From Saccoglossus kowalevskii (Eukaryota > Hemichordata > Enteropneusta > Harrimaniidae), in contig NW_003129363.1 of the NCBI RefSeq assembly GCF_000003605.2, positions 143,678 to 155,428 of the forward strand: a stretch of 11,751 nucleotides of DNA. Reading direction: 5' to 3'. Positions 7,901-11,751 of this stretch are shown here, in pieces. The notes under the pieces were generated by a model. That model made no database searches and had not been told where the DNA came from. It saw only the letters and a program-made list of their open reading frames with translations. Positions within the stretch are counted from its first letter, which is position 1; every line of letters begins with the position of its first letter. The translations under genes and the position numbers were made by a program.

Positions 7901-10722
7901 CTTCTTGCAGGATAATGGTCATTCTATGTTGCTATCCAATGATGACAAATTGTTTATTTATGAGTCAGCTGGTGTGCTCATTGTGGCTAGTCAGTTCCCA
8001 CCTGAGGTAAGTATATAGCAGAGATCTCATTAGTGACCTTTAATTATGCTGATTCAGTTTGCAATACATTTACTATCATCTGAGAGTGTTATGATTTCAG
8101 CAATTTCATGTAATTTCTGATTATCAACAGAAAAAACAGCTACAGATGAAGACACTGCTTTCTCCATTGATTCAAAAATTCAACACAATGTTAACGAAAC
8201 TTTGTGCAGAGTGTGACGAGGCACAGCAACTGGTGTATGCTGAGATTGTGAGTCAGTGTATATCATTTGCCAGGTATGTCACTTTTGAGTCCTTGTAAAC
8301 TTATTCTGAAGCAGTGACTTCAGATTCCAGCTGTACCTCTTAAAGGAGAACCGCTCAATCCCATGGATTGCACCAAAGGGACACTATTGTTTATGTTGTT
8401 TACAATGTTAATCTATCTTTTGTTATCCATTGTTATTTTCATCCAGAAAGTAAATTTGTTGTGAAATTAATCTTAACTGGAAGGGGTGCCCCTCTTTAAA
8501 TGCATGCATGAATGAATTCGATCGAGTCGTGTAGGATTCATTTAGGATCGAGTCGTGTAGGATTCATTTAGGATCGAGTCGTGTAGGATTCATTTAGGAT
8601 CGAGTCGTGTAGGATTCATTTAGGATCGAGTCGTGTAGGATTCATTTAGGATCGAGTCGTGTAGGATTCATTTAGGATCGAGTCGTGTAGGATTCATTTA
8701 GGATCGAGTCGTGTAGGATTCATTTAGGATCGAGTCGTGTAGGATTCATTTAGGATCGAGTCGTGTAGGATTCATTTAGGATCGAGTCGTGTAGGATTCA
8801 TTTAGGATCGAGTCGTGTAGGATTCATTTAGGATCGAGTCGTGTAGGATTCATTTAGGATCGAGTCGTGTAGGATTCATTTAGGATCGAGTCGTGTAGGA
8901 CTCATTTAGGATCGAGTCGTGTAGGACTCATTTAGGATCGAGTCGTGTAGGACTCATTTAGGATCGAGTCCTATAAGACTCATTTAGGATCGAGTCGTAT
9001 AGGACTCATTTAGGATCGAGTCGTATAGGTTCCATTCAGGATTGAGTCGTATGGGTTCCATTTAGGATTGAGTCGTATGGGTTCCATTCAGGATTGAGTC
9101 GTATGGGTTCCATTCAGGATTGAGTCGTATGGGTTCCATTCAGGATTGAGTCGTATAGGTTCCATTCAGGATTGAGTCGTATAGGTTCCATTCAGGATTG
9201 AGTCGTATAGGTTCCATTCAGGATTGAGTCGTATAGGTTCCATTCAGGATTGAGTCGTATAGGTTCCATTCAGGATTGAGTCGTATAGGTTCCATTCAGG
9301 ATTGAGTCGTATAGGTTCCATTCAGGATTGAGTCGTATAGGTTTCATTTAGGATTGAGTCGTATAGGTTTCATTTAGGATTGAGTCGTATAGGTTTCATT
9401 TAGGATTGAGTCGTATAGGTTTCATTTAGGATTGAGTCGTATAGGTTTCATTTAGGATTGAGTCGTATAGGTTTCATTTAGGATTGAGTCAGATAGGATT
9501 CATTTAGGATTGAGTCGTATAAGTTCCATTTAGGATTGAGTCGTATGGGTTCCATTCAGGATTGAGTCGTACATGTTTCATACAGATTGAGTCGTACATG
9601 TTTCATACAGATTGAGTCGTACATGTTTCATACAGATTGAGTCGTACATGTTTCATACAGGATTGAGTTGTACATGTTTCATACAGGATTGAGTCGTATA
9701 GGTTCCATTCAGGATTGAGTCATCGGAAATTTATGAAATGAAATTTGAAATAAAATTATTCTATGGTGCAAACCAACTGTTACTGTGAATATATTGGCAT
9801 TCTAAGGGCTTGATGTCACATCAACCATGTGATTACAATAACTATGATTACAATAACCGCAAAATTTTAACAGTCTTTTGCCAAGACTGTTTAGATAATA
9901 AAAAGCAAAAAAAAAGCAATTTACCTCTCAAGTGCCCACGAACCTGCATCTATACCTTAATAATAACTATGGAAGCAAGCCTGTACCATGTAATAGCAAT
10001 AATAAAATGCTAATAGAATCAACTTTTGTCTCAATTTACAAAATAAAATGTCAAAATACTTTCCATCATTGTGCAAGGATTCCGAAGTTTTGTGAATGAG
10101 TACTTGTTATAAAATGTCTTACTAACATTTAACACATTTAATAATCTATGAAACATTAAATTTGTTACCTTATTATTAATTAGTTTTAATATAGAGTATA
10201 TGACCACATCTCATTGGCTGACGGTGCTCAGCCTGTACATCAATAATTTCCCATTTAACTATTAAAGGTCCATGGAACTGCAGTCATACATGTACATGTA
10301 TTTCCTATTCGAATTTATGACTATGATAATTGATATTGAGGCAATAAAACCAAATGTTTCAAAAATGTATCTACGTATTTATTTAAACTGTTTTAAGTTT
10401 CACAAAATCTATCTATTTAATTTGTGATTTCAGTCGTACAAGTAAAGCATTTCATAGCCAGCAGACTATGACACAATGTGGATGTGATGTATGTTATATA
10501 GAAGCCTTACAAGTATTTCTGCTTGCAATGAACACTCCTTATCAGAGGCAGATAGTACATTCTGCAGTACGACAGTATTTACATCGCATGATAGTCTGTC
10601 TTGAAGGGGATGTGCTACCTTATATCCCAATTGCAGTGGAAAATTTACTTAAAAGTTCCTGCACTGCAAAAGATATTCAAGAATTTATTCCGCTAATTAA
10701 CCAAATTATCAGCAAGTTTAAG
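4684..10722 (+). CDS. XPOT: Exportin-T (tRNA exportin), partial gene, four internal exons
   Basis: Joining 4684-4917, 7911-8006, 8131-8273 and 10434-10722 gives 254 codons with no stop and consistent phases (0, 0, 2, 0). The product aligns collinearly, in one order and without large gaps, with vertebrate exportin-T as I recall it, covering roughly residues 500-750 of a protein of about 960. Exportin-T is a karyopherin-beta family receptor built of HEAT helical repeats. In the nucleus it binds mature tRNA together with RanGTP, and it releases the tRNA in the cytoplasm after GTP hydrolysis. The part seen here is central HEAT-repeat scaffold; the N-terminal Ran-binding part and the C-terminal part lie outside the window. 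Shared blocks include RYDKFF, PQHIP, RSRTSYLFSRFVKS, DDKLFIYESAGVLIV, YLHRMIVCLE and QEFIPLINQI. Introns are 2993, 124 and 2160 bp. The family assignment is very secure; exon edges rest on splice consensus and phase, not on transcripts. Confidence 0.96.
4918..5500 (+). other. Intron start, no recognisable feature
   Basis: Plain AT-rich intron after exon A. It contains a T10 run near 5190 and an AGCTCCGCTATCATAG string near 5375 that may be the worn edge of block R2. No exon-like ORF, RNA fold or mobile-element end is visible. Confidence 0.5.
5500..6490 (+). repeat. R2: second block of the R repeat
   Basis: The head CATGCCTGGACTGATTACAT (about 5593) follows a decayed TGTGGC/CGTGCATC stretch (5510-5590) that corresponds to the microsatellite head of R1. 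The tail TATTACTATAAACAAAACTA (6424) runs to GGAACTGTGCCATGCATGGC and directly abuts R3. Hairpin motifs start at 5681, 5852, 6000, 6105 and 6243. The copy at 6000-6024 is a perfect 9-bp inverted repeat, AAAATGGCC-GAATGGT-GGCCATTTT. R2 has an extra ~50-80 bp compared with R1 and R3 around 5735-5770. Confidence 0.85.
6491..7760 (+). repeat. R3: third block of the R repeat, interrupted by a MITE
   Basis: The head AATGCCTGGACCAATCACAA (6501) lies 909 bp after the R2 head, in direct tandem. Hairpin motifs start at 6576, 6727, 6865, 6999 and 7111. The tail is split: CAGCTATATTA ends at 7261, and ACTATAAACAAAACTATATA with the GGGACTGTGTCATGCATGGC block resumes at 7688 after the inserted element. Removing the insert plus one TTA restores a tail like those of R1 and R2. 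The 6630-6735 part is closer to R1 (3864-3968) than to the neighbouring R2. Confidence 0.85.
7262..7685. mobile_element. MITE, 424 bp, TTA target duplication (PIF/Harbinger-like)
   Basis: The ends are imperfect terminal inverted repeats of 28-29 bp. The left end begins GGCCAGACTTTTATTATCCC and reaches TTGTTTTG (7262-7289). The right end, read in reverse complement, begins GGCGAGACTTTTTTTTATTC and also reaches TTGTTTTG (7685 back to 7657). TTA flanks both sides (7259-7261, 7686-7688), while R1 and R2 have a single TTA at the same place, i.e. empty sites. A 3-bp TTA/TAA duplication and GG-starting inverted ends fit the PIF/Harbinger superfamily. There is no transposase, so it is non-autonomous. 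Inside, 7321-7344 (GAAATAAAA...TTTTATTTC) and 7516-7529 (AATAAAATTTTATT) are local palindromes. An apparent 96-codon minus-strand ORF (7213-7503) crosses the element edge and is not credible. Confidence 0.85.
7689..7910 (+). other. End of R3 and intron 3' end before exon B
   Basis: R3 tail sequence runs to about 7760, then unique intron leads to a pyrimidine-rich acceptor of exon B. No other feature seen. Confidence 0.5.
7911..8006 (+). CDS. XPOT: XPOT exon B (32 codons)
   Basis: A small exon between a strong acceptor (CTTCTTCTTGCAG-like tract ending 7910) and a strong donor (GAG|GTAAGT, donor at 8007). It is phase 0 on both sides. It encodes DNGHSMLLSNDDKLFIYESA followed by GVLIVASQFPPE. 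The stretch DDKLFIYESAGVLIV is nearly the same as the vertebrate exportin-T segment DDQLFIYETAGVLIV, a very conserved HEAT helix. It is too short for ordinary ORF finding and is recognised only through family similarity and splice signals. Its length is a multiple of three, so skipping it would keep the reading frame while removing 32 residues of the scaffold. Confidence 0.95.
8131..8273 (+). CDS. XPOT: XPOT exon C (47 codons plus 2 bases)
   Basis: It follows a 124-bp intron (8007-8130), the only compact intron in the window, with acceptor TTATCAACAG ending at 8130 and donor GTATGT at 8274. It starts in phase 0 and ends after two bases of a serine codon (AG|T) completed in exon D. It encodes KKQLQMKTLLSPLIQKF at the start, then a divergent helix containing LCAECDEAQQL, and ends in SQCISFA. 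It aligns with the vertebrate segment RKQALMRNLLTPLMEKFK through NHAVGFAS. The lysine-rich start and the LLSPL core are the best-conserved parts; the rest is among the weaker-conserved pieces of the gene here. Confidence 0.95.
8274..8520 (+). other. Intron start before minisatellite, nothing recognised
   Basis: Unique intron sequence. The only small structures are GGGGTGCCCC (8483-8492) and a TGCATGCATGAATGAATTCG edge next to the first minisatellite unit. No gene-like signal. Confidence 0.5.
8521..9721 (+). repeat. 26-bp minisatellite, 46 units in ordered variant blocks
   Basis: Counting from each AT(C/T)GAGTC gives 46 full units plus an 8-base remnant. Units 1-40 are exactly 26 bp (8521-9560), units 41-43 are 25 bp (9561-9635), and units 44-46 are 26 bp again. 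Block 1 is 14 identical units beginning ATCGAGTCGTGTAGG and ending ATTCATTTAGG (8521-8884). Block 2 has GACTC for GATTC (units 15-19, 8885-9014). Units 20-24 shift to ATTGAGTCGTATGGGTTCC, units 25-31 to GTATAGGTTCCATTCAGG, and units 32-37 to GTATAGGTTTCATTTAGG. Units 38-40 are mixed, and 41-45 read GTACATGTTTCATACAG. Stops occur in every frame on both strands, so it is not coding. There are no unique spacers, so it is not CRISPR-like. Confidence 0.97.
9722..10433 (+). other. Intron 3' part, no gene; one 9-bp hairpin
   Basis: AT-rich intron between the minisatellite and exon D. It has a short direct repeat, GATTACAATAAC, twice (about 9832 and 9846), and a perfect stem AACAGTCTT-TTGCC-AAGACTGTT (9869-9891). 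ACATGTACATGT occurs near 10286. The ORF from 9810 is not gene-like. Confidence 0.5.
10434..10722 (+). CDS. XPOT: XPOT exon D (96 codons plus 1 base)
   Basis: The acceptor is TTTGTGATTTCAG ending 10433, and the first base completes the split serine codon from exon C. The donor is GTTAGT at 10723, acceptable but weaker than the other three. The exon encodes SRTSKAFHSQQTMTQCGC, then the helices VFLLAMNTPYQRQIVHSAV, YLHRMIVCLEGDVLPYIPIA and DIQEFIPLINQIISKFK. YLHRMIVCLE and QEFIPLINQI match vertebrate exportin-T (FLHRMIICLE, QEFIPLINQI) almost exactly. A methionine 12 codons in begins an apparent free-standing ORF that runs on to 10755, but it is an internal residue of this exon and the last 11 codons are intron. 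The exon ends in phase 0; the next exon (vertebrate IQVSPFLQQM) is not in the remaining 1029 bp. Confidence 0.96.
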
Positions 10723-11029
10723 GTTAGTAGATCATTATCAGAAATTTGTAGTTGAAATTGACATGTGTACGAGTAAAATTAAGTTGCTTTCAGTTTCAGA
10801 GGAAAGCACATACCGGTGCATGTATAATCTTAACATACCCACTGGTTAAATCAATATCCATCCAGCCAGCCAGACAATTAAATGTGTATTCTGTGAACAT
10901 GTTGGGTCTAGTTATATTTAGTATAAACTGATAAAATATATTTTTGTCCTGTTCGGTTATTTATAAATAAATTTGGGGGGGGGGGGGTCCAACATGATCC
11001 GACATCTTTCTTAAAAACTAATGTATCAT
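10723..11029 (+). other. Intron start after exon D with G13 run
   Basis: Unique AT-rich intron. A run of 13 G (10975-10987) precedes the start of the decayed R block. No exon matching the next exportin-T segment is present. Confidence 0.5.
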
Positions 11030-11640
11030 ATTGTCATTCCGAAACTCAATCTTGGTCGTGTATAGACAGACTTTGTTCAAAATTGTTACATACATTGAAC
11101 ATAATACAACCTTTTATTTTTCAGACTGGATTCAAAACAGTCGACTTGTTTCAGGGCAGCATCTCAGACATTCCCTGACCAAACATTTTCTAACTTTAGT
11201 TATACATCATGTCATATATATGCACATGCATTCATTTGACAATTAAATTCAAGATGGCTGAATGGCAGTCATTTCAATGTTGAAAATTCTTTGAATACAA
11301 ACTTTGGATACTATGGGACCCTTTTCAGTTCAGATTCAAAATGGCTGACTGGTTGCCATTATGTTTTTGTGAACACATTTCTGAAGCTATATTTTCAACT
11401 TGTCTAGACCGATCATGTTCAAATTTTATAAACACATTATTGCATATTTATTCATTTGGTTATCCATTTAAGATGGCCGAATTGCGGTTGTTTTAAATGT
11501 GAATTTTCATCAAAATCATATGTATATTAAACTTTATAGGACCTTAATGCATGTTACTTTGTTTGTTAGATTGACAGACTGGTTGCCATTTTGTTGCAGT
11601 TTTAGAGCAGTATTGCTGATATTCTCTGGGAGATTAAGTT
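11030..11640 (+). repeat. R4: decayed fourth R block
   Basis: It contains the R elements in order but worn. ACAGACTTTGTTCAAAATTG is followed by TTTTATTTTTCAGACTGGAT, then ATACATCATGTCATATATAT, and hairpin motifs starting at 11251, 11338 and 11470. A final AGACTGGTTGCCATTTTGTT lies near 11577. It lacks the CCTGGACCAATCAC head and the TTACTATAAAC tail. It is clearly older than R1-R3. Bases 11641-11751 hold nothing recognised. Confidence 0.75.
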
Positions 11641-11751
11641 AAAACTTCATATATATTTTTTAAATTTGAGGACTCACATGAACTACATAATGCAATTACT
11701 TATTAATTCCCGTTCGGAAACAGGCACTTGTGTTTTGACCCTTGTGCGTCC

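Noticed and set aside
8338-8505. Possible small inverted element between TTAAAGGAGAAC and GGGGTGCCCCTCTTTAA
   Set aside because: The arms match too poorly and no target duplication flanks them.
9015-9560. GGTTCCATTCAGG units as tRNA B-box-like sequences
   Set aside because: They lack the GGTTCGA(A/N)(T/N)CC pattern and any A box or cloverleaf; resemblance is only GGTTC.
8521-9721. CRISPR-like array
   Set aside because: Units are back to back with no unique spacers; it is a minisatellite in an animal gene.
10723-11751. Next XPOT exon (vertebrate IQVSPFLQQM)
   Set aside because: No matching codons after any AG in the remaining sequence; the intron runs off the window.

Overview
The window is animal (metazoan) nuclear DNA: four exons from the middle of a single gene on the + strand, set in AT-rich introns that are mostly repeats. 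Joined, the exons encode 254 residues without a stop or phase break. They match exportin-T (XPOT), the karyopherin-beta/HEAT-repeat receptor that carries mature tRNA out of the nucleus with RanGTP. Neither end of the gene is present. The repeat content suggests a marine invertebrate (a non-vertebrate deuterostome or a lophotrochozoan), but the sequence does not settle the species.

Layout: 1-4683 is non-coding and probably intron upstream of the first visible exon. It holds a mostly unrecognised stretch with old duplications (1-1720), a TGTA microsatellite, a 7-unit ~33-bp array ending in an inverted copy (1784-2039), a ~150-bp tandem family 'P' (2196-3616) interrupted by a probable solo LTR (2970-3434, 5-bp target duplication), a (CGTG)12 microsatellite, and the first block (R1) of a ~0.8-kb repeat 'R'. 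Exon A (4684-4917) follows. Intron 4918-7910 holds R2 and R3 in tandem, and R3 carries a 424-bp terminal-inverted-repeat MITE (7262-7685) flanked by TTA. Exon B (7911-8006), a 124-bp intron and exon C (8131-8273) come next. Intron 8274-10433 holds a 46-unit, 26-bp minisatellite (8521-9721) with ordered variant blocks. Exon D (10434-10722) is followed by intron containing a decayed fourth R block.

No prokaryote-style operon, RNA gene, CRISPR array or second protein-coding gene is supported. The points of interest are repeat biology: two datable insertions, a minisatellite with a homogenised end and an aged end, and repeats that present hairpins, splice-acceptor-like tracts and poly(A) hexamers to the XPOT pre-mRNA. 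I saw no undescribed multi-gene system.
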